34,798 nucleotides of DNA from Oscillospiraceae bacterium (GCA_902772935.1 CACYCR010000116.1:1-34798), one strand, 5' to 3'; shown: positions 1 through 9,955, numbered from the stretch's first letter. The notes: generated by a model not told the origin, from the letters alone. Translations and numbers: made by a program.

Positions 1-9
1 AGAAAACAG

Positions 10-2235
10 ATGAGCAGTCTGCGCAAATACAGCGACAAGGCAAAACAGCGCGTCGGTGATGCCAGCGCGGCAGCGGTGGAGGCCATTCTTCCTTCAGATT
101 ACGGTCTTGCGCTTGAAAATGCAGATCCTCTGCGTGCGGCATATAATGTATTTGCGGTGCTCAGAGACAAGCATCCCCTGGTTGCGCGGTACTTCCTGTA
201 CTATCTGCGGATCCATCTCAAACGGGAAATGGACCTTTGTGAGAGAAACATTCAGGACTGCAAAGATGCACAGGCAGACGATATTTTCCATCGGGATTTC
301 TATGAAAAAGACAAGCAGAAAGATGATCCTGCAGCGGCTATCGGCAAAGTAAAGCCCGGTATTTTCAGCCTGATTGAAGTTTATTCACCGAAGTTCAAAA
401 ACTTGCAGCAGTCCATTATCGATGCGGCGGAAGAATACATCAACAATACACATGAGTTGTATTTCAATACGCTGAAACGCAATGTTTATGATTTCGTTAT
501 CAAACGTTTGGACATTCTGATCGAACTGTATGAAAAGTTCTTCAGCGAACTGGAGAAGCTCCTTTTGTCGAGACAGGAAGAGCGGGCACGCCTTGAGCGC
601 GATCAGCCGCGTCTGCGCGACACCAACATTTATGTCTGCTGTGATACCGTTTGCAAAAAATGGCTTTACGACAAGTTCGAAACACAGATGACGGGTGAAG
701 AATCTATTCTTCCGGATGATGTGAAACAGACGCTGTTTGATAATCTGTTCCAGGAGTATGTAAATCAGCACAGAGCCCTTACAGAGAAAACGGCATTTGC
801 GCCGAAGCCGATTTCCATGGAAGCGTTGTTTGAAAAATCGATCCTTGCACCTTTGACGGAACGCTTCGAGGACAAAGAATTCAAGCATATTCACATGGAC
901 ATCCTTGCGGCGATTCAATTGGAGTATCAGATCCACAGCAATCTCGGCATGCTGCGCGTGAACGGTACGCCGGTTTCGGGCGAAGAATATGATTTCGGCG
1001 CGTATTTCAGAGCACTGGCGATTCAGCTTAAGGGGCTTGCGCGTCCGTATCTTTCCTATTCTACACTTTCACATGAAGTCAACCGCCTGTTGACGCCGAA
1101 CGCAGACGTTACCGACATGATGGGCGATGACGCTGCGCCCGGAACAATCGAGGCGCCGACAAAGGGCCGCGTCCTTTGCTATTGGGGCGTGAACAACGGC
1201 GCGGTTGCACGTTTCCAGAACCGTGAAAACGAACCCGGTGCGGTTGACCGCGATGCCCTGCGGCAGATGCTCGGTGAACCGAACGAAGGCGAAACCTATT
1301 TCCCTGTGAACGACGATTCCTTCGATCCGCGGGAACTGGAATGCTATTCCTCGGTGTATGATTTTGTGATCGAAAACCTGAACAAGTATAATGCGCAGAG
1401 CAAGGCGTATGAAGAATACAGAAGCCGTATCCTCCGTGTGATTCGCAGCGATTTCAATGTGGGCAACGGTGAAAGCGATTATCTGGATACGGTGCATCCG
1501 CATCTGGATAAGTCTTGGCATGCACACTCGTATCTGCCGATGCTGCGGATTGATGACGAGATGGCTGAGCGGGAACGAATCGCGAAAGCGTTCTTACTTG
1601 CGGTTGCCTGCAAGCGTATCTGGTATATCGAAATCGACAAGACGCTGTGCTGGGCGTTCCGGCAGACTGGTTCTCGGATGCCGCGGCCGCTGACGCTCGG
1701 TTCTGAGGCAGCAACGCAGGCAATGTTCCATACGCTATACAAGGTTGTCGACGAGAATACACTGGTGGTCAATGATGTTCTGCGCCAGGCAAAACTGGAT
1801 GAAGACGAGGCCTATAACGGCATTCGCTTCGGTGGCGCAACAGTACAGGATCTGCTGCAGCAGCCGATCATCAAAGGCTTTGTCGGTGATAAATATGCGC
1901 CTGAAGAAATGAATGATTTTGCTGCGCTGTACAGCAAGATCTTCGGTCGTACGGGAAAAGACGGCAAAGAGCCGATCAATATTCTGGATGTGATTTATTC
2001 CATCTATCATGATACATCAGATCTGGAACTGGTCACAACGCTTTTGGAAAACCTGACAGCGTATCTGAAGGCGTACTGTCTTCACATGACAAACGACCGT
2101 CCGGGTGCTGCAAATGAACTGTTTACACAGATTGCAAAAGCAATCGGGCAAAACTTCAGCCGGATTCCGGCGAATGCAGGTTCACTCTCCTCGTCTGATC
2201 TTCAGTTTACAATGCTTTGCGAAGACTATTTATAA
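10..2235 (+). CDS. Large cytoplasmic protein of unknown function (possibly 5'-partial)
   Basis: A 741-residue protein that I do not recognise. It has no signal peptide, no membrane segment and no enzyme motif that I can name. It is rich in charged residues and appears largely helical, especially around residues 60-200, with stretches that could form coiled coils, for example near 165-200. The reading frame stays open through the nine bases before the ATG, and no ribosome-binding site is visible there, so the true start may lie upstream of the window. It is followed by a membrane protein and a membrane-anchored peptidase on the same strand. I infer that it is a soluble partner of that envelope complex, but the sequence does not show this directly. 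Confidence 0.8.
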   Translation: MSSLRKYSDKAKQRVGDASAAAVEAILPSDYGLALENADPLRAAYNVFAVLRDKHPLVARYFLYYLRIHLKREMDLCERNIQDCKDAQADDIFHRDFYEKDKQKDDPAAAIGKVKPGIFSLIEVYSPKFKNLQQSIIDAAEEYINNTHELYFNTLKRNVYDFVIKRLDILIELYEKFFSELEKLLLSRQEERARLERDQPRLRDTNIYVCCDTVCKKWLYDKFETQMTGEESILPDDVKQTLFDNLFQEYVNQHRALTEKTAFAPKPISMEALFEKSILAPLTERFEDKEFKHIHMDILAAIQLEYQIHSNLGMLRVNGTPVSGEEYDFGAYFRALAIQLKGLARPYLSYSTLSHEVNRLLTPNADVTDMMGDDAAPGTIEAPTKGRVLCYWGVNNGAVARFQNRENEPGAVDRDALRQMLGEPNEGETYFPVNDDSFDPRELECYSSVYDFVIENLNKYNAQSKAYEEYRSRILRVIRSDFNVGNGESDYLDTVHPHLDKSWHAHSYLPMLRIDDEMAERERIAKAFLLAVACKRIWYIEIDKTLCWAFRQTGSRMPRPLTLGSEAATQAMFHTLYKVVDENTLVVNDVLRQAKLDEDEAYNGIRFGGATVQDLLQQPIIKGFVGDKYAPEEMNDFAALYSKIFGRTGKDGKEPINILDVIYSIYHDTSDLELVTTLLENLTAYLKAYCLHMTNDRPGAANELFTQIAKAIGQNFSRIPANAGSLSSSDLQFTMLCEDYL

Positions 2236-2264
2236 TCGTGCAGCAATTGGTTAATTCAAAATTC

Positions 2265-2293
2265 TGCCCCGCCGATTGTACCTCGGTGGGGCA
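2265..2293 (+). other. Intergenic hairpin without a U-tract
   Basis: In the 74-base gap between two collinear genes, TGCCCCGCCGA (2265-2275) pairs with TCGGTGGGGCA (2283-2293) around a 7-base loop. The stem has 11 pairs including one G-U. AAAAAAGGG follows instead of a T-run, so it is not a standard terminator on this strand. It sits just before the ribosome-binding region of the next gene. It may set the relative expression of the two genes or be an mRNA processing or stability element. Confidence 0.55.
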
Positions 2294-2309
2294 AAAAAGG
2301 GAATAAGAT

Positions 2310-4202
2310 ATGAAGATATTTCTTGTTGACATCCAAAACTGTCTGGAATTGGCCCATTACGAGACTTTTTTCTATAAAGGGATTCGGGAGGGTCGCACAG
2401 AGATCTACGATCAGCCTATTGGTTCTCTCGACGAATTGGATAAAGTGCGTGCATGGCTGACGGCGGAAATCAACCGCAATCCGTTCTCCCTGAAGGAAGG
2501 TCTCGTCATTTTCTTCTTGCCGCGTGACCTCAGAATGCCGCGTGTCGTGGAGGATTATGAGGAATATGTAAAAATCTATGTACATGAGCTGATCGGGAAG
2601 CATCTGGATCAGCGCTTTCGGTATGTTTGCTTTTTTGTTGATGGGACAGATGCCTTTTCCAACAATGACCGCGCTTATAAGCAGATTAAAGCCGTGCGGG
2701 ACGCGCTTTCTTCCGAAGACGCTGCGCTGCGGTCCGCTTTTTTGCCGAAGACGCTGCCGGAAGACAGTGCACCCGCGGATGCGCTTGCCGGTTTGATTGC
2801 GCAGCTTCCGGATCGGGTAGCCGCAGGCTTCTATGACAGTATTTTGCGAACGATCACGTTGCCGGAGAATGCGGATGGCACAGAGATTCTGGACCGGGAC
2901 GCATGGTACAACTCACTGTTCTTGGCAAACTGCAAAAGTAGGATTGCGAAATACAGGGATTTTCATGTCTCGTACTTCACTGATGATATTGCGAAAAAAA
3001 TCGAAGTTGTTCTGAAGATTGTGACTTATATTCGCGATTTCACCGATCTTTATGATTCCAGCAAAAAGCTGGATGACCGGATTCAGATGTTTTTGTCAAC
3101 AGATCGGTTCAAGAAGCACACGATTGATCTTGATGAAATCAGACGGCTGATTGTGACCTATAAGAATCGGCTGCAGTCCTGGCAACCGGAGGACAGTTGG
3201 GAAGAGAAGACGCCGGAGATGTTTTCACATCGGGCGACGGAGAATTATCGTGAATTTGAAGAAAATGTGCGGGACGTCTCGAGGGAAGACCTGAAAAAAG
3301 CGCTTTCGCCGTCTGCCAAAGAGCTCACCACGTACAACATTACAGACCATGTTTTCGCATCTTTGGATCAGCTGTTGCAGAATGTTGATAAGCTGTTGCT
3401 GTCCTTTTGTGAGAAATGTGTTTCCGATGCGCGGACATTCTGGCGGCAGGCCAATCCCACAGAAACAGAGGCGCCGGATCATATAGCCCGCACAAACGAG
3501 GAGCACGAAGCAGAAGAAGCTTTGTCGGCAAAGATGAATCAATATACCGTGAATGAATTGCCGGGCTTTTCCGCGGAGCTGCAGCTTCGGCAGGAACTGG
3601 ATCTTCTCGGCCGGAAGATTCGCCGATATGGGACCTACATCAAAAAAATAACGGTCTTTACGTTCGCTTTCGCGTTGGCTTTTGCGCTTGCTGCGATCGG
3701 CGGGTATTATTTCGGCGTGCAGTATACGGTTTTTATCAAAGAAAATACATGGTATGTTTTCGGCGGCTACCTTCTTTTGTTCCTGGTGCTGTTCGGATTT
3801 ACGGCTTTTTTTGTTCGGCATCACTTCAGGAAAAGGATCAACCAATGTCTCGGGGACAGTATGGAAATGGTTGAAATCTTTCTTGCAAATTATATCAGCC
3901 GCGCGAAAGAGTTTGAAACAAATATTAACGCGGCAATTGATTATTATTGTCGGGTGGATGCGGATCATAAACAACGGAAACTTCGTGCGGAGCATAACGC
4001 ACTGGATGAATGTGTGCAGTGGCATCAAATGAAAATTCGGAAGATCTTAACCAATCTGAAGTTTTTTGACGGTCTGGTTGGAAATGCCGAACCATATGAA
4101 GAGGCGAATGTTCCGCCGTTAAATCCATATGAAGACGATGCTGCACACAGCAAGTTTTATCAGATGCAGCCCTTTTTCAAACATATCAGCGATGAAGAAT
4201 AG
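2310..4202 (+). CDS. Membrane protein of unknown function with two central-C-terminal helices
   Basis: A 630-residue protein that I do not recognise. The N-terminal 440 residues are soluble. They begin with a beta-rich segment (residues 1-8), and a mixed alpha/beta stretch follows up to about residue 150. Two adjacent hydrophobic segments at about residues 446-468 and 480-502 form a membrane hairpin. A charged helical tail of about 125 residues follows, so both large domains should lie on the same side of the membrane, most likely the cytoplasm. AAGGG stands upstream of the chosen ATG. The gene lies in an operon between the 741-aa protein and the 1276-aa membrane peptidase, whose start is only 14 bases downstream. 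A structural or scaffold role in a membrane complex is my inference. Confidence 0.82.
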   Translation: MKIFLVDIQNCLELAHYETFFYKGIREGRTEIYDQPIGSLDELDKVRAWLTAEINRNPFSLKEGLVIFFLPRDLRMPRVVEDYEEYVKIYVHELIGKHLDQRFRYVCFFVDGTDAFSNNDRAYKQIKAVRDALSSEDAALRSAFLPKTLPEDSAPADALAGLIAQLPDRVAAGFYDSILRTITLPENADGTEILDRDAWYNSLFLANCKSRIAKYRDFHVSYFTDDIAKKIEVVLKIVTYIRDFTDLYDSSKKLDDRIQMFLSTDRFKKHTIDLDEIRRLIVTYKNRLQSWQPEDSWEEKTPEMFSHRATENYREFEENVRDVSREDLKKALSPSAKELTTYNITDHVFASLDQLLQNVDKLLLSFCEKCVSDARTFWRQANPTETEAPDHIARTNEEHEAEEALSAKMNQYTVNELPGFSAELQLRQELDLLGRKIRRYGTYIKKITVFTFAFALAFALAAIGGYYFGVQYTVFIKENTWYVFGGYLLLFLVLFGFTAFFVRHHFRKRINQCLGDSMEMVEIFLANYISRAKEFETNINAAIDYYCRVDADHKQRKLRAEHNALDECVQWHQMKIRKILTNLKFFDGLVGNAEPYEEANVPPLNPYEDDAAHSKFYQMQPFFKHISDEE

Positions 4203-4216
4203 TTGAGGTAATCCAT

Positions 4217-7200
4217 ATGTATCTTGCCGTTTCCGTGATAATAACGCTGCTGATCGTTGGTTTGGTTTTGCTTTCTCATCGGATGAAGTTGGCCATCGAT
4301 CACAGAGTCTTACAGATTCGATCTGTTTTGGCGAGCATTTTGTTTGGTGCCGGCGCAGTTGTACTGTTTGTGCCGGTGCTGCAACTGCTGCATAAACTGC
4401 TTTCCATGCAGACGGTTCAGCAGGCGTTGTTCTATGTGATGCCTGCCGCAAATATTTCGGCGTCGTTCTTTTGGATAGTCACATTGCTCGCTTGTTTTGC
4501 CGAAAGTTTGCTTTACTGTTTGTTCCTGTTCTTGATTTACAAGTTCTGGCTGCAGCCACTGTCAAAGAAGAACTATCTGCAAAAGAAAAATATATTTACC
4601 AGTGTTTTCTTCTGGTTTGCTTCGTTCTTCTATGATCATGTTCGGGAGCAGCCGAAGCCAAAACCGTTTGCTATAGTGCTGGGTCATTGGCTGCGGTATA
4701 TGCGTAATATTTTTGCCGTGTGTCTGCTGCTAGAGGCGGTGGTTGTGCCGCTGTATCTTCAGTTCGGTCTTTTGCTGATTGATGATGAGCTTTTGGGAAA
4801 ATTGATTAAAAGCCTGTATATGATTCCGGTCATTACGTACTTTGTACTGGATAGCGTTGTCATGTTTCTGCAGGCGGATATTGACGAAGGTGAAATTGAA
4901 CTGGAAACTGAGGATGGGCACCTGACGCATGACGGCGACTACAAGGAGCTTGTATCGATTTATGACGACCTTTTCGGCGGCGAAGCATTGATTTCATATT
5001 ATATCAATGATCATGCGCCAAACAAGGGTCTGTTTTCGGGACCGGATTCCGAGCAGCTGAAACGTGCGCGGGACCCGGAGCTTTTGTCCGCGGTTTGCCG
5101 CAGCGTAGACAACCTGATTCAGCCGCTTGCACCGAATTTCGTGGATGCACTCGTGGATCTTGTCAATGGAAAAAGTGTTGCGGTTTTTGATTCTCTTTCG
5201 GGTGAATTTCTGCTGTATTATCTTGCCTACCTGCAAAAAGATCTGTTCTTGCGCCGCACGGCACTGATCATCTGTGATTCCGAAGAACAGGCAGACAACA
5301 TGATCGATCAGTTGCACGAGGTGTTCAAGCGGCTGAACAAGGTACACAGCATCTGGCGCATTCACACGATCAAAACACTTCCGCTCAACGATGAGGAGGC
5401 TGACATTCTTGTTTGTACGGAAGAGCAGCTTTTGCGCTGTCCGTTTTCATACAAGTATCCGGCGTTCAGTGAACGGCTGCACAATGTGCTCGTGCTGCAC
5501 GCGTATGATATCATGTGCCGTCCGAATCCGTTTGCGTTCCGGTTCTTTAACGCCATAAAGGCAAAAAATGTTCAGTTTGCCTTTTTGGTTCCCGAAACAA
5601 ACAGAGATATTGACAGCGGACTTGAGGTTCGCCTCGGCAATGATAATATTTGTCTGTATGATAATTTCCGAGAGGAGGACGGCGCGTGTATCCTCTGTTG
5701 GAGAGGCGAATCCTTTTATAAAACACAGCAGGCTTTTTCTCTGGATCTGTACCATGATTTCGGTCTGGCATATTCAATTGCTCTGATCGCAATCAAAAAC
5801 GGTGTTTCGAAAATCTCAATGCATGCGCCGATGAGTGTTCCGCTGAAGTCATACAGAGAGACCGTGAATTCGTATATTTCCGTGCTTTCAAGATCGTATT
5901 TCCAGATCGACAACGTCAGTATAGATTCCATTGTTGCCCACAATCCGGTGGTTGGATTCCAGATCCGCGACCTCTCATTCGACATCTTCTATGATGAATA
6001 CAATAATCTGCTGAATGTTGCAAAACAAGCGCTTTCCGGATGCGCGGAATTGACGTCGATGGTTCATATCATCTCGCGCCCGTATATGCTGCGCGATTAT
6101 TTTGCGTACCACCTCAACGGGTTTGTCCGCAATGAGAAAGGTATGCAGATGTTTGTGCCGACCTATTATGCGGATCTCAAAGCGCCGTCGATCGCCCTGC
6201 TGATCCGCCTGCGCGAAAATGGCATGACCATCGAGGAAATCGTTGCATATATGAACCTGTTCGGCGCAAACGAGGACAATGCGGAGCGTGCACTGACGCT
6301 GGCATTGGAAACGGTTTTCGGCAAGAGCCAGTTCGTTCAGATTTATAGTTACTTCTCCTTCGGAAAAGAAGAAATCCGGTTTTATAATGGAGCTTTCCAT
6401 CATACACGAATGGTGAAGCTGACCAATGAGGCCATTTATAAAAAAGTCTGTGCGATGACAGAGAACAACATCGTGGTAACAAATGCGCATTCGGAAGTCT
6501 TGCCGATTGATCGTGCGTCGGTCTACAATCGCTTTTTGCCGGGACAGCGCTTTTCTTTCAGCGGCTCCAGATACGAGATTCTTTCCATCAGCAACGGCAC
6601 GCTCTCCGTTCGGGAAGAGGAGTCCGTAGAGCGTGAAAAAGAATATACGCAGATTTATGATTACCCTGCTTTTACACTTGCTTCAGAGCCGGAGCGGTCC
6701 TGGAAAAACAATGAGCATTACAGCCGGGATCTGTTCAGCGCAACCGTTACAAGAAAAATCAGCGGTTATTTTTCGCATATTAACGGCATGGACTTCAGCG
6801 AAAACAACACCATGCGGTTTAAGCTGGATCATGAGATTGTTGAAACGCGTACGGTGAAATGTCTGCGTCTGCGGTTTTTCTTCCCGTTTGGCGAAGAGTA
6901 TGACGCTGCGGCGGCACTGCTGGTCGTTTTGTTCCGCGGTGTTTTGCAGACAGCTTTGCCGAAAAATTATCCAGACATTCTGGTTGCTTCTCATCTGGGC
7001 GAGAGGGCATTCCGGGAGGATCTCTTTGATCAGACGCCGGACGGTGCCCTGCGCAAAGATCCACTGCCGTCAGACTGGCTTGAGACCGGTGATTATGATC
7101 TTCCGCTGACAAGATGGCTCAAGATGCTGTTTCCTGCTTTTGAAAGCGGAAATGTACCGGAAAATGATCCGCAGCAGATCAGTTTGTATCTGGTAGATTT

Positions 7201-8047
7201 CAGTCAATCGGGCAATCATATTCTGTCGGCTGTTGCAGAGGAAACAACACGGCTTTTGAATGTGCTTTATGGCTATCTGGAATGGGTGATTCAGAATCCG
7301 GACCTGAAGCATGTGTATTTGAAATTCGGATACAATCAGGTTCCCGAAATTTTCAATCTGCCGGTTGTTCATGCGTTCCTACAGCGGGTTGCTGATTATG
7401 CCCCGGAGGTTTCCGGCGATCTGCACGGAAAACTTGTAGTACCGTCACAGTCCGAAAAACATTACTGCAGCTTCTGCGGCCGTCCGATTTCGGTCTCCCG
7501 GTGGACATTCGAAGAAGATGACCGGATCATGTGCGAGGATTGCTATAAGCATCGGACCACAGAACGAAAAGAGATTCAGGTTTTGCTTCGCCGCGCTTAT
7601 GATACGCTGGAGAACAAGTATCAGATCACATTACCGCCGGGAATCAAGATCCGCTTCAAGAGCGCGAGCTCCATCGCCAAAGCAGGCGGTACCGTTCATG
7701 GCGGCCGCATCCTCGGATTCTACTCTTTTGCAAAGAAAGAAGTCTGGGTTGAGCGCGGCGGTCCAGAGCCCTGCGTTCTCGCAACGCTTATGCATGAACT
7801 CACCCATGCGTGGCAGCATGCAAATCTTCCTGATATGGATAAACTTGCGCTCAAGTACATCGAAGGTCATGCGACCTATGTGGAAATCGAATGCACGCGG
7901 TTGCTGGGACAGAAGATGTACGCAGATTTCTGGGAGAGAAATGTTGAAGCCGGGAACGATGTTTATGCCGAGGGTCTCCTTTACTGGAAAGAACGGCTGA
8001 AACAGGAATCCGACAAAAACATCTTTAAGCATATCAAAGAAATGTAG
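4217..8047 (+). CDS. Membrane-anchored degenerate helicase-like protein with C-terminal LIM-like zinc finger and DA1-like metallopeptidase
   Basis: A 1276-residue multidomain protein. About five hydrophobic segments lie between residues 1 and 217. Residues about 270-480 follow the order of an SF2 helicase core, with strands resembling motifs Ia (ALIICDSEEQ), Ib (DILVCTEEQLL), II (VLVLHAYDI) and III (FLVPET). The Walker A lysine loop and the DExx residues are missing, so ATP hydrolysis is unlikely. The C-terminus carries a treble-clef zinc finger (C1084, C1087, C1106, C1109). A metallopeptidase follows with H1193-E1194-x2-H1197 and a likely third ligand at E1216 in EGHATYVE. A LIM-like finger followed by this peptidase is the arrangement of the DA1 family, whose plant members are ubiquitin-activated peptidases. 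It overlaps no neighbour and is followed closely by a lipoprotein gene. The substrate is unknown. Confidence 0.82.
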   Translation: MYLAVSVIITLLIVGLVLLSHRMKLAIDHRVLQIRSVLASILFGAGAVVLFVPVLQLLHKLLSMQTVQQALFYVMPAANISASFFWIVTLLACFAESLLYCLFLFLIYKFWLQPLSKKNYLQKKNIFTSVFFWFASFFYDHVREQPKPKPFAIVLGHWLRYMRNIFAVCLLLEAVVVPLYLQFGLLLIDDELLGKLIKSLYMIPVITYFVLDSVVMFLQADIDEGEIELETEDGHLTHDGDYKELVSIYDDLFGGEALISYYINDHAPNKGLFSGPDSEQLKRARDPELLSAVCRSVDNLIQPLAPNFVDALVDLVNGKSVAVFDSLSGEFLLYYLAYLQKDLFLRRTALIICDSEEQADNMIDQLHEVFKRLNKVHSIWRIHTIKTLPLNDEEADILVCTEEQLLRCPFSYKYPAFSERLHNVLVLHAYDIMCRPNPFAFRFFNAIKAKNVQFAFLVPETNRDIDSGLEVRLGNDNICLYDNFREEDGACILCWRGESFYKTQQAFSLDLYHDFGLAYSIALIAIKNGVSKISMHAPMSVPLKSYRETVNSYISVLSRSYFQIDNVSIDSIVAHNPVVGFQIRDLSFDIFYDEYNNLLNVAKQALSGCAELTSMVHIISRPYMLRDYFAYHLNGFVRNEKGMQMFVPTYYADLKAPSIALLIRLRENGMTIEEIVAYMNLFGANEDNAERALTLALETVFGKSQFVQIYSYFSFGKEEIRFYNGAFHHTRMVKLTNEAIYKKVCAMTENNIVVTNAHSEVLPIDRASVYNRFLPGQRFSFSGSRYEILSISNGTLSVREEESVEREKEYTQIYDYPAFTLASEPERSWKNNEHYSRDLFSATVTRKISGYFSHINGMDFSENNTMRFKLDHEIVETRTVKCLRLRFFFPFGEEYDAAAALLVVLFRGVLQTALPKNYPDILVASHLGERAFREDLFDQTPDGALRKDPLPSDWLETGDYDLPLTRWLKMLFPAFESGNVPENDPQQISLYLVDFSQSGNHILSAVAEETTRLLNVLYGYLEWVIQNPDLKHVYLKFGYNQVPEIFNLPVVHAFLQRVADYAPEVSGDLHGKLVVPSQSEKHYCSFCGRPISVSRWTFEEDDRIMCEDCYKHRTTERKEIQVLLRRAYDTLENKYQITLPPGIKIRFKSASSIAKAGGTVHGGRILGFYSFAKKEVWVERGGPEPCVLATLMHELTHAWQHANLPDMDKLALKYIEGHATYVEIECTRLLGQKMYADFWERNVEAGNDVYAEGLLYWKERLKQESDKNIFKHIKEM

Positions 8048-8060
8048 GAGGCGTACAGTG

Positions 8061-9089
8061 ATGAAGAAACGACTTGCTTTGCTTCTGGCATTTTTACTGA
8101 TGGTCTACGCCTTTGCAGGATGCGGCGGACAGAAGACAACGCCTTCGGATCAGCTCGATGATACGTTGTCCATGCTGGAACTGGATTTCAGCCGGTATCT
8201 GGATGAAAACGACATCCCGAAAAGTGTGCTTGATACGCTTGACATGATGCTCGATCATTTTGTCAGCGGTCTTTCCCGACCGGCACCTTCTGACATTCCC
8301 GTTTCACAGGTTGACCCGGGCGATACCGAAGGACAATCCCTGATTGCCGAAACCCAATCAACGGTAACGTCGGAAGCGGAGTTGGAAGCGTTAATCCTGA
8401 AAACGATGCAGAATTTGGAAACCGAAGTGAATTTTGAGGCAACCCCCGGCTGGTTGGATGCCGATTTGCTGTATGATATCATCTTTTGCCGGACACACGA
8501 TGTGTATATGATCGACGCTTTCGGGTATTATTCCTATATGGTGACGACAACGACAACGCCGACAGAAGAGGTCTATGCCATCTCGTTCCAGTTTTTTGAC
8601 GACCATACCGCTGATGAGATTAGGACGATGCGGCGCGACATCGATCGAAAATCGAAAGAAGTTGTCCGCGACCTGAAGCTTGGCGGGAAAACAGACTACG
8701 AAATTGTGCGTGCAGTCAACGATTATTTATGCAACACGGTTTATTATCCGGATGAGCCGTATATCCAGATGGATCATAATCCATACGGCACATTGTTTGA
8801 CGGACGCGCCGTTTGCGAAGGCTATGCCCGTACCGCAAAAATCCTTTGTGAGTTGGCAGGCGTGGCATGCTATTATGTTGTGGGATATTGCAACAACGAC
8901 CCGGTCAACGGCGGACACGCCTGGAATCTTGTGAAAGTCGACGGGAAATGGTATCAGCTGGATATCACGTGGAACGATGGTGAAAGCAGCGATAATTATT
9001 TTCTCGTTACGGATGACTTTATGTCACTTTCCCGTGCCTGGGAGCGCGGAGATTATCCGCCTTCCGAAAAAACAGCCTACACACCTTGA
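8061..9089 (+). CDS. Lipoprotein with transglutaminase-like (papain-fold) domain
   Basis: A 342-residue secreted lipoprotein. The N-terminus has two lysines and an arginine, a hydrophobic core and the lipobox FAGC, with the lipidated cysteine at residue 21. A Ser/Thr/Asp/Gln-rich linker follows. The C-terminal half is a transglutaminase-like peptidase domain with the triad Cys252 (GRAVCEGYA), His286 (GGHAWN) and Asp301 (QLDITW). All three are present, so catalysis is plausible: most bacterial members are cysteine peptidases or amidases rather than cross-linkers. AGGAGG at 8046-8051 serves either the ATG at 8061, chosen here, or an in-frame GTG at 8058. It follows the DA1-like gene by 13 bases and probably acts outside the membrane near that protein. 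Confidence 0.88.
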   Translation: MKKRLALLLAFLLMVYAFAGCGGQKTTPSDQLDDTLSMLELDFSRYLDENDIPKSVLDTLDMMLDHFVSGLSRPAPSDIPVSQVDPGDTEGQSLIAETQSTVTSEAELEALILKTMQNLETEVNFEATPGWLDADLLYDIIFCRTHDVYMIDAFGYYSYMVTTTTTPTEEVYAISFQFFDDHTADEIRTMRRDIDRKSKEVVRDLKLGGKTDYEIVRAVNDYLCNTVYYPDEPYIQMDHNPYGTLFDGRAVCEGYARTAKILCELAGVACYYVVGYCNNDPVNGGHAWNLVKVDGKWYQLDITWNDGESSDNYFLVTDDFMSLSRAWERGDYPPSEKTAYTP

Positions 9090-9113
9090 GCGTGCGAAAG
9101 AGAGGTTTGAGAG

Positions 9114-9902
9114 ATGTCAGATATGCAGACGGAGCAAGACTTTGCGGTACCGGAGCAAAATGAAGATCTGAATAAAGATCATTTTGCTCTGGCAGCAAAG
9201 AATAAAGGCTCCTCCGGACAATTGCTCGGCAATGTGGTGCTGGTCGGTTTTTTGGTTCACGAGCGCAACAGCGCATGGAAAAAAGAAGATGTTGATGCCA
9301 TGAAGCTGGTACTGCAAAAATCGGCGGAGATCCTGAAAACGCAAAGCGGACTTTCCAATCATCGACTGAAGGTTTCTTATGCTTTTGATACCGTGCCGGT
9401 GCAGTTTCGTTATGACCGGGAAGAGTATTCCCGTGTTGTGAATGCCGTGCTCAAACAATACGGATACGAAACCGCTGCGGCGTATCAGGCGCATTATAAA
9501 AAGAAATTTAAGAAGGATGAAGTGGCACTGATCTTTTTTATCAACCGGGATTTTCGGTCATTTGCCTGGAATACCGAATCGGAACAAAGCAAGGGAGAGT
9601 TTTCGTTTGTTTCGTTCAATGAAAGCAAAGACGCCTGCATTCGCACGCTGATTCATGAAGTGCTTCATCAGTTTGGCGCAATTGATTATTATATTCCTGC
9701 GCGTGTGAAGGCAGCAGCGCAAAAAATCTTCCCGGAGAGCATCATGCTGCACGGCATGGAAATTGATGACCTGACAAGGTATATCATCGGCTGGGACGAA
9801 GAACCTTCAGCCGCTGCTGCGCATTTTCTTGAGGAGATCAAAGATGTCACCCCGGAAGAGATCGCAAAAGCACGTGAAAAAGACAAAGACAATGATTGGT
9901 GA
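9114..9902 (+). CDS. Putative zinc metallopeptidase, HExxHxxGxxD type
   Basis: A 262-residue protein without a signal peptide or membrane helix. The key feature is H181-E182-x2-H185-x2-G188-x2-D191, a metzincin-like zinc site with Asp as third ligand, followed by aromatic residues. An upstream beta-rich stretch (about 130-170) fits the usual sheet before the active-site helix. I cannot place it in a named family. The N-terminal 40 residues are polar and Asp/Glu/Gln-rich, and the C-terminus ends in a charged tail. AGAGG stands at a good distance from the ATG at 9114. It lies 24 bases after the transglutaminase-like gene and is the third peptidase-like gene of this operon. A terminator follows. 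Confidence 0.78.
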   Translation: MSDMQTEQDFAVPEQNEDLNKDHFALAAKNKGSSGQLLGNVVLVGFLVHERNSAWKKEDVDAMKLVLQKSAEILKTQSGLSNHRLKVSYAFDTVPVQFRYDREEYSRVVNAVLKQYGYETAAAYQAHYKKKFKKDEVALIFFINRDFRSFAWNTESEQSKGEFSFVSFNESKDACIRTLIHEVLHQFGAIDYYIPARVKAAAQKIFPESIMLHGMEIDDLTRYIIGWDEEPSAAAAHFLEEIKDVTPEEIAKAREKDKDNDW

Positions 9903-9913
9903 ATTTGCATGAA

Positions 9914-9955
9914 AAAAGGAAAGTCCCACGTCAATGATGCGGGACTTTCTTTTCT
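9914..9955. terminator. Bidirectional rho-independent terminator
   Basis: GAAAGTCCC (9919-9927) pairs with GGGACTTTC (9941-9949) around a 13-base loop. An A-rich stretch lies on the left and TTTTC on the right, so it can end both the + strand operon and the convergent - strand operon that ends at 9968. Confidence 0.85.

Noticed and set aside
2265..2293. Terminator between the first two genes
   Set aside because: No T-run follows the stem on either strand and the genes are collinear with the same style of spacing.
4217..8047. Active ATP-dependent helicase
   Set aside because: The Walker A and DExx residues are missing at the expected places, so only the fold order remains.
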